DNA from: Blakeslea trispora
Lineage: Eukaryota > Mucoromycota > Mucoromycetes > Mucorales > Choanephoraceae
DNA: 64,000 nt
Direction of reading: 5' to 3'
Assembly: GCA_025331445.1 (NCBI GenBank)
Contig: JAIWNE010000036.1
Span: 228,513 to 292,512, forward strand
How positions within the stretch are numbered: position 1 is the first letter of the stretch; each line of letters starts with the position of its first letter. Under the pieces are notes generated by a model. That model ran no database searches and was not told the origin of the DNA. It saw only the letters and a program-made list of their open reading frames with translations. The translations under genes and the position numbers were made by a program. Shown here piece by piece: positions 10,101-21,850 of the stretch.

Positions 10101-10121
10101 ACTTAAATAGAGCGACTACTG
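10101..10121. repeat. Isolated right end of the CAGTAGTCGCT MITE
   Basis: ACTTAAATAGAGCGACTACTG followed by TA, identical in its last 14 bases to the right ends of the two complete copies. No matching left end is present nearby, so this is a truncated copy. Confidence 0.7.
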
Positions 10122-10249
10122 TATATTGTGTGAGAACGATAAAAGCGAAAATAATAACATCAAGAGTAAAAACAACAAGCATTTTGCATAAGAGTAAGTC
10201 AAAAAAGAAGGGCTGCAACACAAATCAGACTCCCAGCTTTACACACATC

Positions 10250-10978
10250 CTACTTTGTGTCAACACTTTCTGGAACAGGTTCGTACCAATCGTGTCCGCC
10301 TCCAACCCTTCTTTTGCAGGGCTTTCACTTTACCCCCCTTTGCCCTCTCCACAGATTGTGAATGCCACCCCTCTCATCAATCCTTGAGCTTTCAAATTGA
10401 CGAAAACGATATCCTGATGTCTTCCAAAGACCATCGTTCTCTTCTGGCTATTCTTGGGACTGATTCTAGACTTTCATCCGTAAAATGGAAATTCTTTTGG
10501 AAATTATCTCTTTCGCATTGTATGGTATCGCATCCTTTCTCACAAAATCTCCTGCCGTACCATCTTACACGACCTCATTCCTTTGTTCTTCACTTCTGCA
10601 CTCTGCTCACTTTGCGGTACTGATGATGATGCCTTGGAACACTTTCTTTGGCTCTATCCTCTTATACGTACTGTCTGGTCATCCATTTGGTCCACTCGCT
10701 TCGAGACGGCTTTCTCCTTGACCACTCTATCTCAATCCATTCTCTTTTTGGAATTTCCTACTCTGCGTAAACCATCTCTCAACTCGGAATCTTCAAGTAT
10801 TATCTGTTCGATTATTCCCAGTATTTGGCGTGCTCACTGGTCATTCATCTTTTTTGATATTCCTTTTATTCGGCAGACTGTTATCGCTACCACGTCGCGC
10901 CAAATTTTTACATCGCACCATGAGTCACTAATCAAGTCTGGCATCTCGCATGCCCCTCTGTTTCCGCTCGACTGTTAA
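10250..10978 (+). pseudogene. LINE ORF2 3' remnant (zinc-binding RT C-terminus)
   Basis: Two overlapping frames together read the C-terminal region of an L1-type non-LTR retrotransposon: a KWKFFWKLSL block, then after a frameshift near 10600 CSLCGTDDDALEHFLWLYPL and VWSSIWSTRFE, ending with the stop near 10976. The Cys-x2-Cys...His arrangement followed by 'PL-R-VW-SIW' is the zf-RVT module; the fourth ligand is Tyr here. The RT core is absent, as expected of a 5'-truncated, decayed insertion. The LINE at 55120-57599 has the same module in diverged form. Confidence 0.7.
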
Positions 10979-11269
10979 CTCCTATTTATTATTTAACTAC
11001 ACCACAAAAACACATAATCCCCCAAAATCTTAATAATCCAAAAACATGCATGTGACTTAATATCTATCATCATTAATAAACAAGAGCGTCTACTTCATAA
11101 AAAAAAAAAATATCTATTCGGCAAGTATTATTCAATTTTACCGATTCTATTTCCTAACAGGATTTCCGGCGTACAGCGATTGGATAAACTGTCACTGCTT
11201 TTTTTTTCTTTAACCGTACACTTCAAATTGAACTTTTTGCCAAAAGCACTTATTTCGCTGCTCTTCTTC

Positions 11270-14026
11270 ATGTACCATCCTAACGACTCTCTAAATTCGC
11301 AACTGCCTTTACCAAGGTTACCTGTTGTGTCTATTAAAAGACAAAAATCAGAGAAAAATGACAAAAAGCGAACAAGGAAAAGCAGAGCTTGTAAGAAGAT
11401 TGCCATAGCCTTTTCTTCTACTGTTTCTAACTACCTTTTTTGCTATCAATTGACAAATCAAAAAGGCGACCTCTGTAGGCGCAAGAAAATTAGGTACATC
11501 TTCATAGAAAGAAGAATGAATGTGTGAAGTTCTAAAAAAAAAAGAAATTTGAATCAGATGTGACTATGACCAAGACTATCCTCAACATTCATGCAGCTCT
11601 TGTAAGGGCTATGGAAAAGAATGTGCCTTCAATGAAGTAAGCCGACTTATTTCTCGCAATGGTATGCCAACTTACTGATTTTTAGTTAGGCTTCCAAAAA
11701 AAGAGGGCCACCAAGAGGCTATGTAGAGGGTCTAGAAAGCCGATTGAGACGCATGGAGAAATTACTATTAACTGTTGCAGAAAATGGAAATTTACCTCCT
11801 GAAGTGCTAAAAGCAACAAGCGAATTAGCAAACAGTAGTAATGAAAAAGAAAGTACCAACCTGAGCTCCACAGAAGAATTACAACACTCAACAGAGAAGC
11901 AGACAATGGCACAGAAAGCGGACGATACAAGTCAAGAGAGAGCAGTTGGGATGCCTATCTCTAATACAAGTGAACCTTTTTCTTATGTCGGCAGTTCCTC
12001 TGGAATCTATCTGCTGAGCAGATTGTTTACTCGCAATACAACACACATGGACAGAAAAGAAAAAGAAGCTTTACCAAGACCTGTAGACGACAATGAAGAA
12101 GACTTGATGATAGCAAGATTTGGTGGTGATCCGTTAAATAAGCTAGGATTTGGAAGGATATTGAATCCTGATTGGAAAATACCACCTAAGGACCTGACAG
12201 ATCACCTCATTCAAATATATTTTAGACGAATCAACATTATGTTGCCTATCCTTGATGAAGATAGCTTTTATCAGGAATACCGTAAAGCCAATCATGCCTC
12301 AACTTTCATTCCTATTATCATGGCTATTTGCCGTAGTAGTTGTCGATTGCTAGAAGAAGAGGACTTCTTGGTGCAAAAATACAACATTGATCGAGCACAT
12401 TTCTTTCGCGACATTCAAAAACAGATGGACACATATTTTGATGTTGATTTCTTGCAGCCAAAGATTGAGACCATTCAAGTACTCTTGATCTCAGCCTCCA
12501 ACACAGAGAAATGGGGTATTGAAAGCTCCGATTGGATTACAACAAGTATAGCGGTTAAAATGGTAAAGAGAGGATGAAGAGAGAAAGGAGAAAGAGTGTG
12601 TGATTGAACGTTAGATTGTAGGCACAAGATTTAGGCCTACATAGAGCAAATACTCAGCATCAAGGTGTCCCCAAAAAAGACATGGAGGCCAAGAAAAGGC
12701 TTTGGTGGTCTGCCTATATAATTGATAGATGGGTTTGTGCTTCTCTAGGAAGGTAAAACCGAAAGCGTCTCAATCAATGGAATCGCGCTCATTATTGCTG
12801 ATTAGACCATTAACTATATCTGATGCCGATTGCGATATTGATCATCCGGATCCAAATGATCAGCAATATACTCTTTTCTTCTACATGGTCAAGCTGAGCT
12901 GTATTTTAGGAGATGTTTTACGAGCATTTTGTTCACCTCGAGCGCGTCTCATGTCTGAGAAAGGAATTGTATTGGAAAATATCTCCCGAAGTTTGGAGCA
13001 AATGCTCTTAGGATGGCGAAGATCTCTACCATCTCATTTAGCTTTATCAAAAACAGACTTATACATGATTTCTCAGAAAGATATAGACGCCGAATTTAGA
13101 GCAAAATTAAGCAATGGAGGCAAGTATATAATATGCAGTAGTATTCATGCTGTATGTAACATGTGAAATAGCATCTCAGCTTCAGATGGCTTACATTGCT
13201 GTCTATCTTCTTATCAAACGCCCTCTTATTTCTATGGGTATTGGAAGTGAATCCACAGTCAAGATGCCAGCAGAATGTCAAGATGCAATCAAACTAGCCG
13301 TGGATTTATTTGATGTGATGAAAATTACAGATTTGTTGTGCAATTGGTCTCTTGGGAGTAAGTCAAATACATTTGGGAATGAAAAGGCAGAACTGCATCT
13401 TTATGTTATTAATGGCTCAAATAATATTTAGGCTACTGGTTATCACAAACACAGATGCTCTTATTGTTGAACTTTAGAAATGCTGATACTGGTTTAAGTG
13501 CTGAATCTAAGCGTTTTTCAGAGCGGTTCAAGTCTCGACATCATGAATTATCAAACTACATTACACAGGTAACTTTCGTAGGCATCAATTTTTGAAGTTT
13601 TACTGACGCTAGCTTTTTTTCAGCCTTCCCTTGTCCCATTTCTAGAGTTGGTTTCTAGTGTGATCAGCGGTGAAGGAAGCCATGACAAAAACAGCAATGC
13701 CAGTCATGGTAGTACTATTAACAAGAGCCTTGCACCGAGTGTTGATCAACAGCAATCTCTGTGGGAGGCTTCAAACGGAATTGAATGGCAAGGTAAGATA
13801 GAAGTAAAGCCAGATAGAAGTGCATTTCATGTATTGACTAGTAATAGAAATGGTGAAACTGCTAGCAGAAACAGGTTATCAGATATGCTTCAAATAAGAA
13901 GGGTATGGTCAAGCTCTATAATTTGCTTTCTAAAGCTCTTTTTCCCTTTTTTTAAGTTTCGCTCTGTAACAACTATTTATTCAGGATCAAATAATCAAAA
14001 TAAACAAAGTGCAATTATCAGCATGA
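11270..14026 (+). CDS. Zn2Cys6 transcription factor with fungal-specific TF domain
   Basis: Nuclear DNA-binding regulator of the Gal4 fold. Exons: 11270-11390, 11466-11493, 11558-11636, 11690-12562, 12622-12752, 12806-13119, 13172-13357, 13432-13568, 13624-13902, 13985-14026; phases close to 729 aa. The zinc cluster is split over three exons: SRAC, then DLCRRKKIR, then CDYD...CSSCKGYGKECAFNE, giving the six Cys. Next come ASKKRGPPRGYVEGLESRLRRMEKLL (linker and coiled coil), and the middle homology region with AQDLGLHR, RLWWSAYIIDRW, LGRPLTISDADCD. The intron at 13120-13171 begins GC rather than GT, the only site that keeps frame. If the last intron is not removed, the frame ends at 14040. It resembles the xylanolytic-activator-type family; target genes unknown. 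Confidence 0.9.
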
Positions 14027-14040
14027 GAAATGTACTTTAG

Positions 14041-15463
14041 TTATGATCTAGTACTAGTGTACCACATATATATACTTTACTTGCTGAAAAAAGTAGCCTT
14101 TTCTTATCCTTACTGACCAATAGATAATCCAGCGAATTTGGTTCTTATGTGAATATCGTTGATGCGCAAGCACACAATTCTATATAGACTAGTTCAAAAA
14201 GTGCGAGTATCTCAGCGCACTTGCATTATTTGTAGCCGAGAAAAGATACCTTCTTGAGTTGTTATTAAAAAAGGGAGCTAATTGACCAGCTACTTAGCAC
14301 TCAACCATGTCAAAATAAATATTTCAGACTATATTAACATTGTTGCTAAGTAAACTCATATTGATGTGAGGAGGTATAAGTCTCTTGGAAACTAGTAGGA
14401 CTTGATAAGAATCATTAGCTAGCTGACCTTCTGAAAGGGATCCAACACTGTGTTTCAGAAAAAAAAGACACACATTTTGATAGACCTTCCTTTCTTCATC
14501 ATTATAAGTTAAAGAACAAAATTAAATAATGATTTAAATGCTTACTATACTCTGTTGCTTTTTTTTTCTACGTAAAGCGTAAATTCTCAGTTCGCCCTTC
14601 AGACTCAACTTTACTTCTTGACAGTTTTCTTTTCTAGTCTTTCTTCAATTGTTATCAAATTCATAGTGGAAGGCATTATTGCTATCATAATGACAATCGC
14701 AATGATGTTGGAGCAACTGATTAAGCTTGGCTGCTACCAAGTTTTCTCTTTCTTTGAAGACCCTCTGTGCCCTCACATTTAGCAGTTTTAGCGAAATTCT
14801 AGTTTGTGTACCAATTTCCTACAATTGACACTGTATCGCTTAAACAAGAATATTCGAAAAGCTATCTGCTGACTGTTTCGATAAGCTTTTGTGTCGCTCT
14901 TTAATCAAGAAAAAAAAACCTGTCATCTCAAAGAGCATATAATATCCAAACCAAAGCTTTTGGTTGTCTTTACTGTTATTACTAAAGGAAAAGAAGCCTT
15001 AAAACAAATACTGGTGCGGGCATAATGTTGCTGCAAGAAAAATACTTTAATGGCTCTCCTTTTTTAATTTTCTGAAATAGGACTATCCTAAAAATTACGT
15101 ACTTTTTTTTTAAAAAAACAGTTCAAATAACAAGGGGATTGCAACTAAAAAAATTTCGATTTTGTAGAATAGTTGAACCAAGAGCCTTTTTTTGATTGAG
15201 AGAGTGTTGGCTACTAAAATGTGCATTTACTGTCTTTATCTTTTACTAGTACAGTGTACAATCTATTTCTGGCAGTGGAGTATCTCAATTGGTGGATGGA
15301 TGATTAGGTAAACAGACGGGATAATTTTAAGACTCAGTAGCTTATGTAATCAAATATTGCGGCGGTCTTTTGATTTTGCTATAAAATTATCTATTCATGA
15401 CCTAAACTAGTAGATAACAGTCCTTTTTCTTTTCCCTCTCTTTTTTTTTTCTTTGACCATATC
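14041..15463. other. Intergenic
   Basis: A 1.4 kb AT-rich spacer ahead of GAL7. The last 60 bp before the GAL7 ATG are pyrimidine-rich, as at other starts here. No gene, tRNA or repeat recognised. Confidence 0.5.
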
Positions 15464-16516
15464 ATGTTTGACTATAACAATAACTCTCATCGCCGCTATA
15501 ACCCTTTGACCAAGTCATGGGTTCTTTGTTCTCCACATCGCACGCAAAGACCTTGGCAAGGACAGCAAGAAGGAGGTGATGTAGAACAAAGGCCAGAGTA
15601 TGATCCAAAGTGCTATCTTTGTCCCGGAAACCAACGTGCCAACAGCGAGAAAAACCCAAATTATGAAGCTACTTTCCGCTTCCCTAACGACTTTGCTGCT
15701 GTCAAAGCAGATCAGCCTGAACTAGAAGCCAATGACGATGACTTGATCAAGGTAGAAGGTGTTCGTGGAGAGTGTCATGTAATTTGCTTTTCTCCTCGTC
15801 ACGACTTGACTTTAGCCGAAATGTCTGTTGAAGAAATCAAGAAAGTAGTTGATATTTGGACAGACAGTTACGTAGAAATGAAGAAAAAGAAATATGTAAG
15901 CCATGTTCAGATCTTTGAGAACAAGGGTGCTGCTATGGGCTGTTCAAATCCTCATCCTCATGGTCAAATGTGGTGTACTGAACGCATACCTGAGGAGCCT
16001 GGTAAGGAGCTTGCTTCTTTGCAAGAATATAGCAAAAAACATCAAGGCAAGTGTCTGTTGTGTGATTATGCTCAACGCGAGTTGAGTGATCCTGAGCGCA
16101 AACGCACAGTGTTTGAGAACGATACTTTTTTGGTGGTGGTTCCCTTTTGGGCTGTCTGGCCATTTGAAGTTATGGTGTTGCCCAAGACACATATTGACTC
16201 TTTGCCCGAAATGAGTGAAAAGCAAAAGGTTGATCTTGCTGATGCTGTCCGACGTGTGACTTGTCGCTATGACAATTTGTTTCAAACCAGTTTTCCTTAC
16301 TCTATGGGTATTCATCAAAAGCCTATAAGTGGCGAGCATGAATATGCTCATCTTCATCTTCATTACTATCCTCCTCTTCTCAGAAGTGCCACAGTTCGCA
16401 AGTTCCTTGTAGGTTATGAAATGTTAGGTGAACCACAACGCGATTTGACACCTGAACAAGCTGCTGCTCGCCTTAGAGAGCTTTCAGAAGTTCATTACAA
16501 GTCTCAATCCAATTAG
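15464..16516 (+). CDS. GAL7: Galactose-1-phosphate uridylyltransferase
   Basis: Second step of the Leloir pathway: UDP-glucose plus galactose-1-phosphate to glucose-1-phosphate plus UDP-galactose, in the cytosol. An uninterrupted 350-aa frame, usual length for the family and one of the few intronless genes here. Seen: HRRYNPLTKSWVLCSPHRTQ near the N-terminus, a CYLCPGN zinc-site motif, the GCSNPHPHGQ active-site loop with the uridylylated His at residue 166, and a C-terminal GEHEYAHLHLHYYPPL block with the second metal-binding histidines. GAL1/GAL10 homologues are not adjacent. The ATG is chosen because it is the first in frame and gives the conserved N-terminus. Confidence 0.97.
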   Translation: MFDYNNNSHRRYNPLTKSWVLCSPHRTQRPWQGQQEGGDVEQRPEYDPKCYLCPGNQRANSEKNPNYEATFRFPNDFAAVKADQPELEANDDDLIKVEGVRGECHVICFSPRHDLTLAEMSVEEIKKVVDIWTDSYVEMKKKKYVSHVQIFENKGAAMGCSNPHPHGQMWCTERIPEEPGKELASLQEYSKKHQGKCLLCDYAQRELSDPERKRTVFENDTFLVVVPFWAVWPFEVMVLPKTHIDSLPEMSEKQKVDLADAVRRVTCRYDNLFQTSFPYSMGIHQKPISGEHEYAHLHLHYYPPLLRSATVRKFLVGYEMLGEPQRDLTPEQAAARLRELSEVHYKSQSN

Positions 16517-16866
16517 AATACACACATATTCATTGTTATAAAAACTTAAAAAAAATCTTGTAATATAGTTGACATCCCTCCCCTCCTCTTTTCAAACAAT
16601 CAAATAGAGAAAGAGATTTATATATGAAATAAAGCGTTTGTAATTCGTAATAATCTTGTTCTATTTTGGTCTTTTCTATCTTAACAAAAGCAGCAAAATA
16701 AACAAATCAAACAGTCTTACCAAACAAACTAGTAATAGGTTAATTTTCCGTAATGGTAGGCCAGTGAGTTCACCCTATGGATTGCAGGCAATTTTTCCTT
16801 TTTTTCTTTCTCAAATATAGACGGTTTAGAGAATCTTCATAATTATTGCCCGAAAGCAAAACTACC
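16517..16866. other. Intergenic between two plus-strand genes
   Basis: 350 bp of AT-rich GAL7 downstream sequence and the upstream region of the next gene. Nothing specific seen. Confidence 0.5.
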
Positions 16867-17922
16867 ATGGATCAACAATCAACAAGTCAACCGAAGCAGC
16901 CGACCCACAGCAGAACTCAAAGCTATAATAGCGCACAATATCATGAGCCCTCTTCCAGCAGAAATAGCATGAATCTAATTGAAGGGACTACACTGCATTT
17001 CCCTCAAGGGAATAGTAAAAGGCCAAACTCAGCGCTGATGGTGGATGCTCGATTGCAACGGCAGCGGTGGGATGCTTTCTTTGAGCCACAATACTCCTTT
17101 AGTGCATTCGATCATGAGGACAGACAGAGAAAATCGCAAGATGACGAAATACACAGGAAGAAGATGGATAAGCTGATTGATGAAGGCAATATCATGCTAG
17201 AAGCGATCAAAACGCCTCGCTCAAGTTCTAGACATAGTTATGAAAACTCTCCCTCTCATTTTAGTGCTTCTTCAACACCAACAGCAGGCGTTTTGACACC
17301 AACTCTTCCCTATCTTAATACAGATAAAACTAAACCTGACATACAAATAAGAGCACTGGAAGACGAAGCCAAGTTAATGAACCGTTTAGAATTGTTAAAG
17401 AAGATACGTATGAAGCTTGATACAAAAAACCAATATGGTCAAACAGACACAGATGATGTGCCTGAGGCATTTAGTACAAACACGGGTCAATTAACGCCTG
17501 TCATTGCGAATTGGAAGCAACTTACAGAAAAGGCAAAGCGACTACATAAAGAAGCTCAAGCAGACACTAAAAGCCTTGCACTATCTGAATCATCATCTTC
17601 TTCTTTGAGCCTTGACGAGAAACAACTAGACATCGATAATGAAGTGGAAGGCAACACGCATTGTATGCCGTACCGCCAATCATTTCTTTGTTTCGTTTTT
17701 GGATTTCTATTTCCACCTATTTGGCTGCTTGGTGCTTTTTGTGTATCACCCCATGCAAAGCGACAATCATCTGCCAACAACAGGATCAATCGTGTATGGC
17801 GTCGCCGGTCACGCATTGCACTATGTATTTTTTCGGTTATTTTGACGATTCTGTTAGTGATTTTCTTTGTTTTGAAACCTGATTTTGTAGGCTGGAGACG
17901 CAGTAAACAACATTTGACTTGA
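16867..17922 (+). CDS. Conserved-looking protein with two C-terminal membrane segments
   Basis: Not recognised. A 351-aa intronless frame; the ATG at 16867 is taken, since the frame upstream has only non-ATG codons. Residues 1-265 are hydrophilic, rich in Ser/Gln/Lys and predicted disordered, with short charged helical stretches (ALEDEAKLMNRLELLKKI) and an acidic Ser run. Residues about 273-294 (FLCFVFGFLFPPIWLLGAFCV) and 317-336 (IALCIFSVILTILLVIFFVL) look like membrane spans separated by a very basic loop (RINRVWRRRSR), then a short basic tail. This would be a tail-anchored hairpin with the large N-terminus probably cytosolic. The layout resembles fungal serine-rich membrane proteins of unknown role; no function is inferred. 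Confidence 0.75.
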   Translation: MDQQSTSQPKQPTHSRTQSYNSAQYHEPSSSRNSMNLIEGTTLHFPQGNSKRPNSALMVDARLQRQRWDAFFEPQYSFSAFDHEDRQRKSQDDEIHRKKMDKLIDEGNIMLEAIKTPRSSSRHSYENSPSHFSASSTPTAGVLTPTLPYLNTDKTKPDIQIRALEDEAKLMNRLELLKKIRMKLDTKNQYGQTDTDDVPEAFSTNTGQLTPVIANWKQLTEKAKRLHKEAQADTKSLALSESSSSSLSLDEKQLDIDNEVEGNTHCMPYRQSFLCFVFGFLFPPIWLLGAFCVSPHAKRQSSANNRINRVWRRRSRIALCIFSVILTILLVIFFVLKPDFVGWRRSKQHLT

Positions 17923-18120
17923 TGTTAGTTACTATATTAATAACGATAACGATAATAAAAAAAACTACAGGCTAAAGACGGAAAGGCGTAAATATACTTG
18001 TTTTTATTGATTGAAATGAGGATGCAGAGAAACAATACAATTTGAAAAATGAAAAGAGAAAAAAAATGAGTAGTGGTGGAAATATGAATTATGCATAGAA
18101 GAAGAAAAAACCGAAAGAAA

Positions 18121-20906
18121 TTAATGCAAGTAATGTGTAGGACTAGGACTAATACTCATAGCCATCATGCCTTCGGTTACATCTTCATCATCGCTTTCTT
18201 CTTCACTATCTTCATCGTCATCACTTTCTTCATCTTCATCTTCAGAGATCCATTCAAAATAGATGGGATCAATAAAACCTCGGCTACTCTCTAACTTGTA
18301 AGGATCAAAGGGAAAGAAAGTCTGCACTGTTTGGAGTAGATTGGTACTTCCTAGACCGGGCACAAATACTTCTCGATTTTTTTCCATAACAGGGTATACA
18401 TACATAAAGTGAGTATTACGAGATAATTTGGCGAACTGACGTACAACAGCAGGAGCGCACAACTTGAGAGGATTGAACTTGCTCATGATCAATCGAGGTA
18501 GGTTGCGTAGACCAACACACCATGTACGACTTGCTCCACTACCAAAGCCAGATTCAGGATGAGTTAAACGACGATGTTCCTCAGGAATATCCTCATCACC
18601 CATATCGTCTTCAATTTCAAGCTCGTTGTCAATGACAAGGTCTCTCCATCGGAAACAAAAGATATACATAATGGCTTGCACAACAGCATAGAATACATCG
18701 TGTTTTGTACAATCCAAACCACGAACAAGTATCTCATTTTGGTCAACATAGCTTTCGCACCAAAATGACAAAGCTGAGACTAAGTTTTGAATAGCACTTG
18801 AATCTAAAAACTTTGCACGAGCCACATAAGAAGAGATATAAGCAGCAGCAGACACACGAGTTACATTGGGCTTCAAGGGGTCAGTGATGTGCTTAATTAG
18901 ATGATCCAGAAAGTAGGCACTGTACACATTAGCATCAAGAGAGCAATAGTAAAACAACAAGAATTGCGTGTATCGTGATTTGAGTGTCTTGAGGATAGAG
19001 CGATCAAATATGTCTACGAGACAGTAAAAAAGTTCGTTTTGTACATCCACAGAAGCTTGATTCAGATGTCTTTCAAAATATTGAAATGTCAAGTTCATCA
19101 TAGCGTCTAACTTGCGAATCATATATTTGATTTGCTGAACAGAGTCATTACGGTCAGCAGCATAATCGGAAGCAACAGAGTCTACGCTGGCATCGTCTGA
19201 AACATCATCGTCCTCATCTTCAGAATCACTATGCTCGGAGTCATAATCTGCGTCAAAATTTAGGTTGTATACATCGAGTTCAATATCATCATCCATTTCA
19301 TCCAATTCTATCTGAATCTGTGCATCAATCTGAACCATCTGATCTACCACCAAGCCGAGTATTTGCTTACGCAACATGGGAGCATAGTCAGTTACGCACA
19401 AGATGTTTTTAATGTAAGCAGCTTGCTCAGCAGAATTGAAACGCTTATGAGGCATATAGCGAACTAAGCTAACAAAAAGAGAGTTCGCACCTGTGGGAAT
19501 CAATTGAAGTATACATTGGAGTGCTTCATGACAGCGGTCATACGATGTTGTACGGGTCACTGATGCGTTTTCAGGCAAATGTGCACCTATGATGTTATAT
19601 ATGCATACATGATTAGAATCATGCTGTGTTCAATTCAATTCAACACAAGAGACTTACGATACCGAAAGCCTTCCACGAGCGAGTTCAAAATAGGAACCAC
19701 ATAAAATGCATGTGCGGAGACCAAGTTTTCCAAAAAGTCAATGTATGCATTCACAAAGGCTCTATTACGGAAGCTCCAATCTACTTGTAAGGCAGCTTCT
19801 ACAAGTGTAGAGCAGGATTTATCTAGTAAGGAGACGGATTGAGAGAGAACAATGATCCATGTATATAACTTTAAAGTTGAGGGTGCTTCAGAACTATTGG
19901 GATCCCGATTCAGTGTTTCCACCAATTCGTTGTAGCGAGATGCATTTCCCTATGTAATTGCAAAAAAAAAAAAGGAACGAGTTTTAGCCGAGGTTCTTAA
20001 GCAAAATAAAATAAAATAAAATAAATAAAGACAATCAAAATGAAATGATTAAGAGAGAGGAAAAGAAAAGAAAACAGAAAGTGGAAGGAGTGTGATGTTG
20101 TGTATGGACGCAAAGTGTGTAAAGATAAAGGGTGAGATGATGTGTTGAGTGATTAGACTTGAGATGTAAGCTTACAAAGAAGCATCCAAACTCTTTTATA
20201 TGAATGACATTGACCAACTACAGAATAAGGAAACTAGGAGTGCTTTTGCGAAAATTTGTAACTTTTCTATCCTCCTCTTTTTCTTTCCTTTTTCTTTCAT
20301 GTAGTTCCCTAACTCTCCACAAAAGAAAGGGAATCTACAATTGCCTCGCATTTGTAGATGAGATTTTCTCTCTCTCTCTCTTTCTTTCGCTCTAATCATT
20401 GCATGAAACGATTGCATAGAAACAATTGTACAATATACTTTTTCTGGACCCACAAAAAAAAAAAGCTTTCCTTGTTAAAGAAAAGACATATTAGGCAATT
20501 ACCCGAACGCACTTTAAGAATCGAATGCTTGATTCAGTACGGGGACATGCCGCAGTAGTTGGCATTTGATGTTATGCTTGAAAAAAATTAAAAATTTTCA
20601 AGTATAATTATATTGATAGGCCCTTTTTAAAAAAAAAACGAAATAAGGATAGAGGGAAACACAATAAAACTATCATCGAGTCAAGTATAACTCAAGTCAA
20701 GAAATATAATGGTTTACCTGCTCTTTCTCTCGTAAAGCACCCACAACAAATGTCTTCATCATAAGCTTCATATTAGTAAGTTTTTCTTTGCTAACATTTT
20801 CGTTCGTTTCCTCTCTTTCGGCTATAGGGGGTATTGTAATTTTCGTCATATCTTGTGCTGAATCCAAGGTAGCTGTTGAAGTCATAGTAGGCGATCTTAC
20901 AGGCAT
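18121..20906 (-). CDS. RRN3: RNA polymerase I initiation factor Rrn3 / TIF-IA
   Basis: Binds RNA polymerase I and bridges it to the core factor at the rDNA promoter in the nucleolus. Exons 20718-20906, 19658-19949 and 18121-19586 join in phase to 648 aa. Family features: MMKTFVVGALREKEQ then GNASRYNELVETL across the first splice; HEALQCILQLIPTG and YMPHKRFN in exon 3; the acidic insert after DEMDDDIELDVYNLN; RWRDLVIDNELEI, HPESGFGSG, LPRLIMSKFNPLKLC and FPFDPYKL. The C-terminus is a long Asp/Glu/Ser run. Intron 1 is 768 nt, far longer than other introns here, and holds no coding block I can join in phase. The start at 20906 is the first plausible ATG; a pyrimidine tract and AG just upstream hint at a 5' UTR intron. 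Confidence 0.93.
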
Positions 20907-21229
20907 TGTTTTCGAGTTGTCTAAAGTAGAGAATAAAGAAAAAAAAAATGAAAAAATTAAACAGTCGCAATCAAGAAATTTTCCTAAGCAAGTCACGATT
21001 TATGCAGATAAAGATACAGTCGAAAGTTTCACCCCGCTCCGTTTTTGATTTACTCTCGCTATAATCGTCGGAATTTTGCAAGAGTAGTACCATTCGATCA
21101 GAAAAAAATTGGGAAATTTTTTGGGTTAGGTCTTGCTTCTCTCTGATCACTACAACTTGAGGAAGCTTAAAAAGTAGATTTCATCAATTTTGATTAAAAA
21201 AAAGGCCACTTTGAACCTCAGAAAGAAGT
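20907..21229. other. Upstream region of RRN3
   Basis: About 320 bp of AT-rich sequence 5' of RRN3. No gene seen. Confidence 0.45.
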
Positions 21230-21850
21230 ATGTTTTTTAACCATCATTAGCTTCAACTCGTTCCAAAAGTGCACAGCTATAGTCAAACTCCTTCGAATAC
21301 TGTCTAGCAATGTTTTCTGTACCCTTACAAACCAATATCGAAGATTCTGCGTCGATGTTTTGAAGAAAAGGCTCAAGTTTTGTCTTGAGACTTTTGAATG
21401 TCAATTGTTCCTCCATTCATCCTTCTTGTAAGTTAATTTTAAAGTGTGCAAGTCCTTCAAGAGAACATCATAGCTCACTACAATGCTTTTTTATTCTTCG
21501 AGTGCTGCTGCAAGACTTCTGACTGTAGATACTCGTCCTTCCTTGTTGTTTTTGTCAACTATTTCTTTCACGGCAGAAATATATTCCAGCTCCAATTGAC
21601 GAGGAGGACGACCCATACGTTTTTTTCAGAAGGTTCCAAACGCTCATAATATATACTCATCGCTTTCTAAACAACATAGTCATCGATGCCAAGGAGCTCA
21701 ATTAGAGCTTTGTGGAGCTCAAGCTTCGCGATGTTGCGTTGATCGAGCTTCTTATTGAGGATGACATCGACCATTCGACTCAAAAGGGCAAAAGTTTCAG
21801 TTGTAAATTTTTTAGTGTCAAGAATATCTTCTTTAGCAAACATTTCTAGA
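21230..21850 (-). pseudogene. Unidentified coding relic with stops and frameshifts
   Basis: Read on the minus strand, 21842 downward gives FAKEDILDTKKFTTETFALL and KLELHKALIELLG before a stop, then in another frame MGRPPRQLELEYISAVKEIV and RVSTVRSLAAALEE. Later text is broken by several stops. The composition is protein-like (helical, charged), unlike the flanks, so I treat it as a decayed gene, perhaps the N-terminal DNA-binding part of a transposase. I do not recognise the family. Confidence 0.35.

Larger units (their letters stand above)
9190..10249. other. Intergenic with one MITE and one MITE half
   Basis: ATP1 3' region and spacer. A 84 bp palindromic element lies at 9754-9837 and a lone right end of the same family at 10101-10121. 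Otherwise no gene is seen. Confidence 0.5.
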
